A stretch of 64,000 nt of DNA, taken from Sialis fuliginosa. Taxonomy: Eukaryota; Arthropoda; Insecta; Megaloptera; Sialidae. This document shows positions 1 to 13,500 of this stretch, one piece after another. The notes beneath the pieces are model-generated. The model was not told the DNA's origin and did not search any database. It worked only from the letters and a program-made list of their open reading frames with translations. The stretch is taken from assembly GCA_961205875.1 (NCBI GenBank), contig OY540814.1:23566151-23630150 (forward strand), in the 5' to 3' direction. The stretch's first letter is position 1; each line of letters starts with the position of its first letter. The translations under genes were made by a program, and so were the position numbers.

Positions 1-699
1 TTTCTAGGAAAGAAAGATGTCGAGACTCTATAACTCTAGTACAAATGATTGCATGTAAATAAATAAAAAAACATTTTAAAGATTGAAATCTCTACTTTAC
101 AATGCTTTTTTCAGTTTGGACATTTAAAATATATCCATAGTTATAGGATTATAAGTATATGTCGATATAAATATTATCGATATTGGCATGATTTATCAAG
201 AAAAATTCTCAGCGTGAGCACGGTGCTCTGGAAGCCTACCTAAATTAAAAAATTGATAACATCTGATCTGTTTATACATTTGAAGGTTGACTTCCAGAGC
301 ACCGTGTAAAGTTTTAATTTAATTTAATTATTTCACTTTAGAGATTATCTCAAACAGCTACACTTCCAAAATGTATACTTGTTAGCACGTTCGTGGACAC
401 ATATTTCTTATTGGACTTACTAGTATAGACATATACCATAAATTTCTTATGTTTTGGTTTTTTTGAATCGTTATTGACGACATTTGAGACATTTTATTGC
501 AGACTTTTTTTTATAGGGACACAATACTTACTAGTATCATATAATTACTTTAGTTTTAATACATAACAGTCTTTTTACTACAAATGTCTCTTTTTGACCT
601 ACGGTTATAGCTGTCATTTCCTGAATAAGAGATATGATTTTGACGGATATAGCATTAGAAGGCAAAGCAGTCCCTAAAAGTTTCATAGAAAAGACTTAC
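1..699. other. Intron of the PRDM10-like gene
   Basis: No further coding exon was seen on either strand, apart from a possible acceptor at bases 4-5 on the minus strand. The stretch is AT-rich and holds one notable imperfect hairpin at 219-306, listed separately. Confidence 0.6.
219..306. repeat. Compact hairpin, 22-nt arms
   Basis: Bases 219-234 (CACGGTGCTCTGGAAG) are the exact reverse complement of 291-306. Pairing extends inward to 240/285 with two mismatches, giving 22-nt arms around a 44-nt loop, 88 nt in all. This is the size of a small pre-miRNA, but also of the end of a short inverted-repeat transposon. It lies in an intron of the PRDM10-like gene. Confidence 0.6.
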
Positions 700-2363
700 T
701 TTCATCACTGACGTCAAGCCTGTACATTTCCCCTGAGTCGCTCTCAAGCACGAGTTCAATGTCATACTTTTTGTCTATGTTCAGTGGCACCATCACACCC
801 TCTATTGGCCCAAACTGAGTTCTCTTTGGTATCAGCTTCCTTGCAAACACTCCTTGAACTGTAATAGGTAGCACGGGTTATAGTAATGTCACGTGTTTAG
901 CTCACTTCGCTAAGTCCTTACTTGGCTCTCCGTTTTCATCATTGCCAACCTTGTTGATTGACAGATAAGACGCTGGGAGGGTCGCCCGTGCTCTTGATGG
1001 GACAGGCTTGTCGCTGATGCTCTGTACACGGTGCCGGGGACACACTAGCTCATCTGTTCCGTCTAGAGGGCAGTCCGGACAGTTTACAGCTGGAAATATA
1101 AATGATAATTCATTTTAATAAAAAAGAAACATCTGTAGTTATGGTAAAAATGTTCGTGAACACAAATACTAAGCCTTTCTCCCAAATTATCCCCATTTCT
1201 GAAACATACTGTATAGCTCTGTACCGTCGTCAATGATCTCATCATCACACAGATCGTCTCTTCCGAAGAACTGTCTCTTTGACTGTCTCCGTGCCGGAGT
1301 GTCTGCATTTTCCATCTTGTCGGTAATGTACTCATCGGTCTCTATCTTTGGCAATGGCTCGTTCTCCTGGTTCAGGATCTCACTGAGCTCGCTTGCATTG
1401 CAAACTTCTTTAAAAGTGTCTGGTAGCGGGTCGGTTATACTCGGTTCTATGTTGATGTCGATGTGCTGAACGACCTGGACAAATATAGGAAGTTACATCC
1501 TGGAACTATTAATCATAGAATGATAAAATACCAACCTGAGGTAGATCATTAGTCAAATTAGACTTCATCAGCACAAGCTCGTCGAGGCCTATCATATTAG
1601 AGTCCAATGCCAAACCCTGCGCGTCAAGGAGCCTGTCTTCGGGCAGCCTCTGATCAATGCTGCTCAGCAACCCGGACAGGTCTGTCTGGTCTGTCAGACT
1701 TGCCGCCAGGTTCTCCTGGGTCCGAGTGTAGGAGATCCCATTCTGGTCGGTTATGAGGAACTCTACTGACTCTGATTCGCGCTTCATGTTATTTTTCTGC
1801 AGACTTGGCTGTTGGTTCAAGCGACTTGAAACTACCTGTCTTAAAAAATACATTCCGTCAACGGGTATCGAGATGTTATCGTTCCCATCTGATGTCTTAG
1901 GAAGTAGTACTATGGGGTTCTGGTTGTACTGCGTACTGTCTGAGGTGTAGACGGGAGAATACTGAGCTGTAGAGCCCATATTGGGGTCCAAGGCGCTGAC
2001 CTGGTCATCGTAGATGAATGGCTGTGTTATCCCTTGGGGAAGAGCACTTCCATCTGATGTGTTCAGTGCATCAAATCCCATATTCTCATCATTTACATAT
2101 TCCACCTTTAAAAAAAGAATAATAAACACAACATTAAATGTATAAATTCAAAGTTAAAAACTTACGGCAATAAGCAAGAGTTGTGAGTTGTTCGATGCAT
2201 CGGCAGAATGGATCGTGCTGAGGGTCTGTTCGTCACATTCAGAAGCCCACACTGTCATTTCTTCATCAAACGACGGTATAGTCAACACTGATTTCATTTC
2301 AGTCCCGGGACTCTTCCGTAAACTGCTGTTTTCCATCATTGTTAATGCAACAGAGTGTCGCAT
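700..2363 (-). CDS. PRDM10-like PR/SET-domain zinc-finger protein, 5' part only
   Basis: Five coding exons (minus strand): 2363-2166, 2105-1536, 1474-1210, 1089-922, 858-700. All junctions are GT/AG and the frame stays open, giving about 453 residues. The first ATG (2363) is directly preceded by an in-frame TAG; a second start, MMENSS, lies nine residues in. The first ~340 residues are acidic and look disordered. Next comes a Cys/His cluster (NCPDCP...VCPRH, about residues 347-361) and then the start of a PR/SET domain with VFARKLIPKRTQFGPIEG near residue 404. That phrase and the preceding zinc knuckle match the PRDM10/PRDM15 class of transcriptional regulators; PRDM10 is the better guess. 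The rest of the PR domain and the expected zinc-finger array lie off the left edge. A strong acceptor (pyrimidine tract then TAG on the minus strand, bases 4-5) suggests the next exon begins at base 3. Confidence 0.8.
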
Positions 2364-3452
2364 CTATGCACTAGATTGAGATCATCTGTTGAAAAATAAA
2401 CCGTCATTTATTAATTTTGGTAATTGTTGCATCGAAATTAACCTTTAATTATAATTTTGAAGATATTAAAAAATTATTTTATTTGTTTATATATAACTGT
2501 CGGTGGTTAAATAAAGAGGAGCAGAAATTTATTTATTTATATTATTACCTTTTATGATGCTAATTTACAAAAAATATTATCCAAAACGCCATTTTGATAT
2601 AATGAATGTTGACATCGTTGATATTGGAACTTTTGTTGTTTTTAAGGTGTCTTCAGGTTCGTTTAACACGCATGTGAAATTAGCTATGAATTAGCCCATT
2701 GATCTAACACATCTAATGGGATTGATTATACGCTTCGAGCATATACCTACTAGAGGCAGCCTTTCCGTCCGCCGTGCGAACAAGCGTGCGAGAGAGAAAG
2801 CGCAAATAAGTCTACAACCTTTCTCTTTCGCTCGCCGAATTCAGCACGCGGAGCGAGAGAGAAAAGATGTAAACTTATTCGCGCTTTCTCTCTTGCACGC
2901 TTGTTTTGCACGGCCGAGCGGCAAGGCTGCCTCTAGTAGGTATATGCTCGAAGATTATATGTCAAAATAAAAACGACTCCAATAGTGCAATACGCAAAGA
3001 ACCAAAATAATAGATTATGAGCATGTGTATCAACTAAAATAAATTTATTCAAGCGAATATCTATACTTTATTCATTAAATCTCAATTCAGAAATTGAATA
3101 AACATACTATTATAAATATAAATGCACTTCACGAAATAGTTTTTTTTTGTTTTGTGCATGCGTACAAGAAAATAGGTTCTTACAAGCAGCTTGAAAAAGT
3201 AAATCCAGTGATAATACTAGATCAGTGAGCTAGCTGCATAGTAAATGACATCTGCGGTAAACTTCATTTTTATCATGTATGATACATGATACGAATAATT
3301 TTAAAAATATACATCTGCGATATACTTATACAAATTAATTATTTAATTTAAGAAATGTTTTGTGTGTAATATTTACAACATGTACAATACATAAGAAAAT
3401 ATTTTTTAAACGTACTTTAATAGATTATATAATATGTTAACAAAAAATAAAA
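2364..3452. other. Divergent intergenic region, PRDM10-like / ICMT
   Basis: This is the spacer between two genes transcribed away from each other, so both promoters should lie here. I see no clear TATA box or initiator to assign. The only structured element is the fold-back MITE at 2733-2953. Confidence 0.5.
2733..2953. mobile_element. 221-bp fold-back MITE, hAT-like
   Basis: The element starts CTTCGAGCATATACCTACTA and ends in the reverse complement of that sequence. Inner arms continue to pair (GCGAGAGAGAAAGCGCAAATAAGT against ACTTATTCGCGC and so on), so most of the 221 bp can fold back. Flanks 2725-2732 (attatacg) and 2954-2961 (attatatg) match at seven of eight bases, which is the 8-bp duplication expected of hAT elements. 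It is much more GC-rich than its surroundings and contains no gene. It sits between two divergent genes, PRDM10-like and ICMT. Confidence 0.75.
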
Positions 3453-4557
3453 ATGCTATGCCATGAAGGGAAACTATCAATTTGGTGCTTTCTAGGATCA
3501 GCTTGTCTCGTGTCTCTTTTATATTTGCCAAATGTAATATACGACTATGTACCAAAAATATGGGGGGCCATGTTCTGGGGCCCCCTTTTGTACTATATAG
3601 TAATTAATATAATATTAAAATTAATTTTTCGTGGATACTATTATCAGGTACACTTATACAAACTAAAATTATTAATAATTTAATGTAATGTGGATTTTAT
3701 TTATAGGTAGCTGTCAGGTCTACATTCTTGGGCTATGTGTTCTCTATGGGTGTGTTTGTATGGGTCCTGTGCGAGCCAGGAGTTAGAATATTCGGGGCAT
3801 ACATGTGTGTAATGTCCACTTTCCATTATTCCGAGTTTTTAGCCATTGCTCTTACAAACCCACTAACGCTATCGATTGATTCATTTGTCCTGAATCACAG
3901 TAGAGAGTACGGAATAGCTGCAGTCGCATCATGGACTGAGTTTGCATTAGAATTATATTTTTATTCTGGTACATAAAAAAAAAAATTAAAAAGCATTTTT
4001 TGTCATTAATGCCTATTTGATTTCAGAAATAAAAACTTTTGAATGGGTATCACTATTGGGACTGCTCGTCTGTATAACAGGAGAATTGTTACGCAAGCTT
4101 GCTATGTTTACGGCTCAAACCAATTTTAACCATGTGGTAAATTTTAAATTTTATGAATGTTTTGTTCTGATTACTGACATGCCATTGATGTTGTAGATCC
4201 AATGCACAAAAGTCGATGGCCACGTGCTGGTGACGCACGGAGTCTACCGTTACTGTAGACACCCGAGCTACGTGGGATGGTTCTACTGGTCTATAGGAAC
4301 TCAGGTATGATATTTTTTTTAATTTCTATCAAATATGTGACAGTTTGAAATACTGAGTGTATTTTTATCAACAGATCCTTCTTTTGAACCCGGTGTGTCT
4401 GGTTGGCTATACGGCAGCCAGCTGGCTGTTCTTTAACAGCCGAGTGTTCAGCGAGGAGGTCACTTTGCTCAACTTCTTTGGCGAGCACTACTATGAGTAC
4501 CAAAAGCGGGTCCCGACAGGTCTGCCGTTCATAGACGGCTACCGCATTGAGCTCTAA
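3453..4557 (+). CDS. ste14: Protein-S-isoprenylcysteine O-methyltransferase (ICMT / ste14)
   Basis: Exons 3453-3647, 3707-3968, 4027-4136, 4197-4304 and 4375-4557 join in frame to 285 residues, the usual length for animal ICMT. The enzyme methylates the C-terminal prenylcysteine of CaaX proteins such as Ras and lamins in the endoplasmic reticulum membrane, using S-adenosylmethionine. The N-terminal two thirds are a series of hydrophobic segments. The C-terminal part carries the family signature GVYRYCRHPSYVGWFYW followed by a hydrophobic stretch and then EEVTLLNFFGEHYYEYQ and RVPTGLPFI, the conserved cofactor and substrate region. All four introns are short (50-70 bp). The stop is TAA at 4555-4557, and a possible AATAAA lies at 5058-5063. 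Confidence 0.95.
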
Positions 4558-7500
4558 TGGCCTGTTTGTTCATTTGTGATTTTTATACTTATCGTTGTAA
4601 TAATCTAACATAGAATGTCTGCGATTACAAACGATAGTTTGTAAATAATATTACCGACTTCGCTTTAGTTCTCAAAAATGACCACTTATTAAGGTTTTGA
4701 AAATTTTTGATTTTTTCTTTATTTGTATTTATATATTCCTTGTTTATAATATCGGACATTGAAGTGCTTGCTATTGTTTTTAATGAAGTAATAATAATAA
4801 TTATTATTAACCCATTAACTGGAATTTGTTTTTTATATGTTTTTGTACTTAAACTTGTTTATTTAATTCAATAACATTGAAATCAATTATTTTATTTATT
4901 CACTTATTAGCAAAAGTGTTTGAAATAGTTCTCTCTCTCTCTCTGTCCATAATGTACATAACACAGTTAATAGTCAATTTCATCAGAAATAAATTTAACT
5001 GATAAGTAGATATTTATATAATTTACTGTTGAAATAAAATGTAATACGAATAATGTGAATAAAAAATAATATGATTGTTTAACAATATTTGTGTTGTTCT
5101 TTCAGAAATTTTGAACGAGATAAAATTACAATAATACCTATATGATTGCCTTGAAAAATTAAAAAAAAGGTAAAATTCAAATCATTATATCTGTTGCTGA
5201 TTCAGAGTAGTAATAATAATAATAAATAAATGCATGCTTTTTAATTTTGTATACTTTTTATTTACATACAAAATTTTATTTACAAAAGAGTGTATATAAA
5301 GTATTTTGAACATAATTGTCATGGAAATCAGTTACGATATAAACTACAGTCAAATAAATCTATTCTTTCTAATAAATACGGCATTCAATTAATAAGTGTC
5401 TAGAAAAAACAAAAGAACTTGATATCGACAGTGGAAAGATTAAACCAAATAAGCTGATAATGATTTATTATACTAATTAAATCGGTATTTCAAACTGTGC
5501 CCAATTCAACGTAAGTCTACAATAAACAATACAGTAAAACAACTGTCGATTAAATTTAAAAAAAACCTTTACATTAAGCTACGTCACATTATTTCATTAA
5601 ATAAAGCTCAGAAAAATTACAAATGTAACTAATATTTGTAGATATAAGAATAAAAACAAAAAAACTGAAATAAATTTGATACACTCTGCTTGTTTAATTT
5701 TAGCTTTCCACCATCTGCTAATAAACGGGCAACATACAGCTATATGACCTGTTTCACTAGCAATATTTACCTCAAACTCTAACTTGACCAATAAATCGAA
5801 TTGTTTTCGATTAATTGAAAACAACAGTTTGAGATACCCATTGTTATTGAAACCGGGTATAATTGTGTGTGATAAATGAGGTAATGAACAAACAAACAAA
5901 CTGATATACAATCAAACTATATAATAGTGTATAATCCTTTCACAAAGATTCAGAAAAAAATATTTGAAATAATATTTCTTCTAGTGTCACTTGTATATAT
6001 TTAATACACGGCACATCCTGGAATTTTTTTTAGTTTTTAGCATTATCAAAGTCAATAATAATGAATAATGCAAAGAAATAACTAGAATTCTAGCATGATC
6101 CATATGTTAAATATACTAACTAATATAATATAAATAAATATATTTATTTCCCGTTTCAAAATACAATTTATAAATTTCATATAATATATTATTAAAATAA
6201 AATATATACAAATCGGTATCATAGACGTAAGTACATATTAAATGCTGCAGTTTTCGTTTGTTATTATAAATATAGGAATCAAAATCTTGGAAATACTACA
6301 CGGTTGCGAAAAGTACAGTAAAACAACATTAAGAAAATAAACAATTGTTTATATGTATTTTTATTGAACAGGTTGTTTTAACTTATACTGAATGAAAAAA
6401 AATGTCTTATGTCTGATGAGATAGAACCATGGAACTATAAATCATACAAACTTCAAAGTTTTATAATCTAGTTGCATGTATCAAAATTTTAATTTATTTC
6501 AACGAATCGTTTAGAACTTACAGCTCTTTAAGTTAAGTGTTTTTGAGTCAACAAAATAAATAAAAATAAAAAAGGCTGTAACTTTTAAATGATTCATCAG
6601 AATAAATTGAAATTTCAATACATAAAACTGGCATATATAACACACATTTTAAGACCATTCTGAAGTTGGTGTGATTTATAGTTCCGGAGTTCTATGTCAC
6701 CAAACAGGAGATGTTTTTTTTAACGACCTGATACGTAATTTTAAAAAAAAATAATTAATTTGAATTTATTTGTATTAATTGTTTCGAGTATTAAAATGGA
6801 CGACATCATATTTTATAAATAAAAATAAATTACGTATAGTAATAGAGTACAATTTAGTCACAAGAGTGGGTCCGATTATATTTTAATTTACACGTATTAT
6901 TCACTTTTTAGATTACATTCAAAGCGAAAATGGTCTTTAGAAAGAAAGGATATTTTTACTACAATATCTGAAATACATGTAACTCAAAATGAATAACGTC
7001 TCTTGGACTCATGTACTCAACTTACGGTTGTAATTAATATTACAATGTTACAATTTGTGTGAAGAAAGTTTTTTGATCATAAATTCCACATAAATGTGAC
7101 ATATTTGTTTAATTCAAGGTGGGTTTTGTAAAAATATCTATGTATTTATTTCTAAACTTAAAGCTGACGATAATCTCCAAAATAAATATCTGTAGAAAAA
7201 TATTTTATTGCATAAAAATATTAAATGTTTATATATATGTGTTTACATGTACAATATACTCTTAATTTTTCAAAAAAACTATTTAAAATATAAGAAAATA
7301 AAAAAAATGAATTCATTTTTTTTTTTAACGTTTGTTAAAAACTAAAATGAATAAAAAAATCGAGAGTGTATCATACATTAAATATTTCATAAGAACCAAC
7401 ATCAAAATTTAAGGAGTGGTGAGGGGGAGCAGACTAGACATTTTCTCAATGACCTCCAATTTAATTAATTTAATTTCCTTTACGTGATGCAAAGTCCAAA

Positions 7501-7560
7501 TAAGCAATTAAAAAACTTTATTTGTTCATCTGCCCCCTCCCCTGATCAGTTTTACCATTG
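4558..7560. other. Convergent 3' regions of ICMT and Ack
   Basis: ICMT (plus) and Ack (minus) end toward each other here, so the interval should hold both 3' UTRs plus low-complexity AT-rich spacer. Several AATAAA hexamers occur on each strand. A CT microsatellite lies near 4931-4944. An open frame of about 100 codons at 5597-5911 (minus) is low-complexity and was not accepted as a gene. No transposon with clear ends was seen. Confidence 0.5.
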
Positions 7561-10500
7561 TTACACTTGCGTTATATCACCATCTTGGTTGGCTGCCACA
7601 ACCCAGTTTGCGGCCCTGTTCAGGTCCCACTGGTTTGCGGCGAGGGCCCCGTTACAGAGACCCAGGTCCACAAACGGGTGCTCAGTCTTGAGGATATTCT
7701 GCAGCTTCGTCAGTTTTATAGCCTTGTGCACGTCCCAGTTTGAGTGCTCCAGTGCAAGCAGACACTGTTCAGCTGATATCTGAAATAGATTTGAAATTAT
7801 GCCAAATATCAAGAAAACAAAACAAATTCAAATACTCACTTCTGTTCCAAGTACTTTTGACATTATCCTGACTTGATCCGACTCTAGACCTCTCGCCCTT
7901 GGGCTTGGCTTGGTGTCTGCAAACTCCAGCAAATCCTCGCAGCTAACATGGTCCGTCGCATGCCTCAACAGTGCCTCGTTATCAGTCAAAACGTTTTCGT
8001 CCTGTTTTTTACATTCAAAATCTCCACCGTTTTTTCTTTCGGCTGATTCTAGAAAGTTTTTCTTTAATCTCGCCGTATCTACTCTGTGCTGTGTTGATTT
8101 CATATTCTCGTCATTGAGGAACACGTTCCTTTGCTTGAAAGAATCCCCAAATTCTTGCGAAGTCTCTTCTAGCTCATCTAATGCTGCAAGATTAGAATCT
8201 ATCTGTTCTTCAAAATGTAACGACTGCGTATCGAAATCTGTGTCTTCCATTTGTTGTTTGAAAGGGTTATGGTTAATATACGCAGGTTCTGTTGCCATCT
8301 TTCCATCAGGGACAATTTTAACACGATTCTGAGAGAAATCGAACCCCCTTATCGAGTTATTTGTAGAGATATCTTCAGGTGTGATGACATTCACCTTATT
8401 TAATGTTCGTTGGATACTTGAAGCGGGTATTATAAGAGGATGTTTTCTTGTGTGTCGTTTAGACACAGATGTCATCTTAGATCTGTCCCTTGGAGGAAGA
8501 GGTATGGGGTTAGTATCCTCGCTTCTGCATTCAGTGTAACTTGGAGGTGGTACACAAGTTTCACTAGAAACGCTGTTATTTTTTTGTGCTTGCCTCCGAT
8601 CTTTACTGACCACTTCCTTCCCGTCTACAAACACTTCGTCGTCATCATCAATACATTCGACAGACTCTGCGCTAGGTTTTTTGACAGGTTTGAGTTTGGT
8701 TTTGACACGAGGCTTGATGACAGATATGTTCCCAGACTTCAGCATCCTTAGAGGGTTGTCCGAACACATCATGTGGTTGTTGATTGCTACTTCGGGTGTA
8801 GGGACTTCTACTAGACTCTTGTACGCAAGTTCTGCTTCTTCTGTTAACGTGGACTAAGGAAAGGTGGCCAGGGATAATGGGCAAATAGAAAAAACAAAAA
8901 AACAAAAACAAAAAAATAAATGAAATTAAAATAAAACGTAGAAACAAAATTAAAGATACCAAAATAAGAATATGTATATTTGACAGTAGCAGTACATGGG
9001 TGTAGTATTTGGACAAACGTTTGTTACTTAATTATCTAGTGTCTTCTCAACTGATGTCTGCAAATAAATTTTCACTTTAACTTTAGAACCTTAATCAAGC
9101 AAGTTTTACCTGTACTTGAATATCAGCTGAGAAAACGTATAGTATCGTTTATTCATTATCATAGAATATACTGTAAATTGTTAAATAGCAAGTGCAACTA
9201 TAATTTGTATAGACGAAGCAATGCAGTAGTATATAAATAACAATATTATTGAATAATGTAGCTACAGTAATTATAAAATTAATTTATCTAATAAAAAAGC
9301 TTCTCGTATCTTTGATATTGCGAGGAAGCAAAAAATGAAATCAGCTACTGTTATAAATTTTACAGAAAATCAAAGCTAAGGTAAAGTTTGTTTTAATATC
9401 ACTATCGAGAATTATTAAATACATACTATGTAGAACATAACCGTAACCCAGAAGACTAGAGGTACTGAGAGCTGCCAACTATAACAAAGGGTTGGCAGCC
9501 GTAGAACCCACAGAAAGTGATCATGCATATTTAATATTACCATGCAGAGTTAGTAACACTATATTGGGCGGATATACATATTTAAAAGTCTACACTATCA
9601 TAATGGCTGCTACAAATTATAATATCTGAGGATAGAATGGTAACCAACATTCAGCATCAATAAATTGACGTTATCGTTCAATAATATGTACATAATTTAA
9701 ACGTATTTATCTCTAATCAGTCAATATATAAAGTCAATATATAAAACAATGCACAATCAAAAGACCACATTTTTGTTTCAATTATTACAAGAGATACACG
9801 TGACAAATTATTTATTGGTGTATGATTTATTTATTCTTTTAATGAATTTATAGTAGTTTAATATTAGATATATACGTATATGTTGTAATCAATAGAATTT
9901 ATTACAATTACAATATGGAAATTAATTTGTAACACAAGATTGTCTTCTAACTAACATATTTTCAGCAAAACCTCATTAATCTGAACTAGTGTTGAGTATT
10001 GGGGAATTTCTCCATTGGTGATAAACTTTTGGCAGCATGTAAGTAATGTAATTTTTATTTATCTAAAGAAATATCAAACGTTTTCATCTTCCGCTCTGGA
10101 TCAACTGCGTCCAGATCATTGAAAACTTATTGTAATTGTCTTCCATTCAAATTAACGAGACTATACTGTATAATGTATAAGTATAGAAGATACCCTGCTC
10201 ATAACTATCATAAATACACACAAAAACTGAACTAAACTATCAATTACAACATAAAATCTACAACCACAGAGATGGAATATAACCAGAGCGATAATTTAAT
10301 GTTAAAATGCTAAATCCATAAATGAAAAAGCATAGTTTTTTTTTTTTAATCTAGACTCTAGAGTAGTGAATACTAAATCATTGAACACAAGTTACCGGTA
10401 GTTTGTGAGAAATATTTTATACTATAATGTAGTTTACGGATAAAATTAACGTTTTTAGTTTAAATAATACGAAAAGGACATACCCATTATTTTCTGTCTC

Positions 10501-13500
10501 TTTACTTCTATTTGTTCTATTTATGATATTTATGATTACCAGACAAGCCGCATTTTGTAGAACACTTCTATATTTGTATTAAACCCACGCGTTTTGTTAT
10601 CTCTCGAGTTAGATACCATCTCTGTATCTAGCACACGCTGCATCACTTTTACACTATTCACAAACTAGAATCGGACGAGGAATCAGAGATATGCTGCCAG
10701 CGGGCGACAGTGGTAGGTGACAGGCCGCTCAACGCACTCGAGCTAGGCGGTGGAGACTTGGACATGGATTTGAACCCAGAATCAGGTCTCAAATACTGCA
10801 TATCTGCCGTTGCTAAATTCTTCTGGACATTCTTCAATGCGAGATCAACATTCTTAGATGAGCTTTTGTTGGGAAACTTAAACACATTGGCTGCTTCGTG
10901 GGCGTATATCTCACGACGGGTCTGCGGAAGGAGGTCAGATCTGATACTACTGTTGCTCGTTGAAAGTCGTGATAGATTACTGTGCTTCCGCCTCCCGCGG
11001 TTTCTCAACTCCATGTCAGAATGAGTGACAGACCCAGCACTCGTATACTCGCTATCAGAAGAACTCGAATCTGGGATCTGAGGGTTATAACTCTGCCTGC
11101 GAAGGTTCCTTTCTCTGATGGTTTTCCCTGACTTCTTGAAAACCTGATTTCTGGCTGCATTTCTTGTTTCTGATAGAGACAGAGCCCTCGGCCGGCCGGG
11201 ACTGATTGCGCACGGTTCGTAGAACAACCTGGTCCTCTCTAGTTGCATCTGCTGGTAGTACTCTGTGTCGTACTGTTGAGTGTAATTGTTCTTCTGTGCG
11301 TACTGGTCATCATACATCTCCCATTGGTCCATGTACGTGTTCTCACCTCCGGCAGGTACAAATTCGTTTATGGAATAGTTTATCCCGTTCTGTTGATCTC
11401 CGTACCAGTACGCTCCTGAATTTTTCATTGGGGATTGGACGTATTTGCATTTGGAATATGGCACGAAACCCTTGTTACCGTATTCAGGTGAAAAAATGTA
11501 ATTGGAATTAACGTATGTTTTTCGAGTCATTGTGTCTGATTTTGTTAGGGTCCTGAGTGACCCATTTCGAAAAGGATTTGTATCGATATTGCAAGAAGAG
11601 TTTTCTAAGATACTGTCATCGATGACTAGATCCAGCAGCTTCTTCTGTAAAACTTTCTGGTCATATATAACCTTACGTTCTGCTGCATTTTGAGAAGCCG
11701 CATTTTCATGGGCAGTCTTGATATCCCGATAAGAATTATGGGGGGCGGTTGGTTCTGTTATATGATACCTAGCACTATCGTTTCTGTACTTGTACTGTTT
11801 TTGCTGCTCTGCTTTATTTTGATCAGGGTTCTGCTCGACATTATTCACATCTTGGGGCTTATTTTCTTGTACGTTCTGGTTCTTTTGCCTCATGGAGCCC
11901 CGTTTTGAGTCAGAGCGTTTAAGAGTTGATTCATCTACAGGCGTGTTTGGGTCGTCTTGAGGTTTTTCGGAGAGGAAAGGTTTTGTGAGTATTTCACGTG
12001 ATTTGGCAAAACAGAATTCGGCGGAAGCTCTGTCCCACAGGGGGAGACGAAACGCGGAGTTTGCCGAGTCGTTCAGGGAAGTTAAAGACGAACGTAAGCG
12101 CTGCTATTTTGATTGATAGGATTTACGTGAGATAAAAAGATAAATGAAATAAAAAAAGAAATTAAATATAGGATCAGGATGATGAAAAAGGATCAAATTT
12201 AATAGAAACCCAGTATTAGTAAATTTGATATAAAGATAACACCACCTACCAGGGACAAACTGACCATTTGGATAAATATACAGGGTGAATAAAAAGTAAA
12301 TTTAAAGTTAATATTTTAGACTGCAGAAGTCACCTTGTATGATATCACTTGCTCTTTGTCAATTAGTCCCTGCCTTCTTTTATAACTTATGTTAGTAGAA
12401 ATGTGAAATATTAACTACAATTTGAGAATAATATAAATAACAGAGATCAAACAATAAATTATATATATATATTTGTATGTATACAAGTTTACAGTAAATT
12501 CAAACAAGAAAATACTAGAGATTCGTTTCACTTAACACTAACATAATTTAATAAAAATACGTTAATAAAATCCATTAGACCCAACACAGATTATAAAAGA
12601 TCATTGTTAGTCGAATTTGGAAAAGTGTAAATAAATATAAAGGTGAAATATAATAATAAATAACATTTAACTATAATTCAGTTACCTGCAGGTCTGGTAT
12701 CGACTGCGCCTCTTCCGAGAAGTTCCTCCGTTCATTCTTGCCACCGTCAGCATCCGAAGCCCCTCCAGTGTTGGGGAACCGGAAGCTAAACTTACGTTTA
12801 TTCGGGGACATCGGCGTCGTCGGTAATGGCTCGGATTCCAAATCATTCATCGACCTGGCTGTCAGTTCAGTTGCAAGTTCGATGGCAGAGTCAAGTATCT
12901 TTTGATCGTGAGCTGATATTGGCTTGACGGCCGCTTGTTTCTTCTTGTGGCCAAGGCGGGAAGTCAGCTCACGCAGCTCATTGCATTTATTGACTCCGTC
13001 GTGGTCTAAGGGAGATGCAGGCGTACCCGGTAAGGGTGATTTCAGGTTGCGGAACATTGTCTCCATTTCATCAAGTAATGAAGGCCCAAAGTCAAAGGTT
13101 TTCTAAAAAGAAATGATATAAAACTAGGCTATATAAAAATCTAATTTTAAGATAGAGATGTGCATAAGTACAAAAAAAATGTATTTAAGTACAAATATAA
13201 GTACTTTCTATAGTTGTACTTAATTTTATGTAATTACAATTACATTTGTATAAATTTAAAATTAAAAAAGTACTATATAAATATGTAAAAGTAGACTATA
13301 GGTATAATGTACATTTTAAGACCATTTAGAAGTTTCTACAATTTACAGTTCTCGAGTTCTATGTCACCAAAGACAACAATTAAATTACCTCTGATCTTGG
13401 ACTGTCAGCTACAAGATTTTCCTCATCACTGATTTCATGGTACTCATGATCAGTCTGCGGTGTGGGCTGTGGGGGCCAGCACTCCGGGGGTGTCAGCTGC

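Noticed and set aside
2716..2970. 84-codon plus-strand frame
   Set aside because: It coincides with the fold-back MITE at 2733-2953; the frame is open because the element is GC-rich and palindromic.
5597..5911. Open frame of ~104 codons on the minus strand in the Ack/ICMT 3' spacer
   Set aside because: Low-complexity and hydrophobic at its end, no start context, no splice partners and no family resemblance; it lies in a likely 3' UTR.
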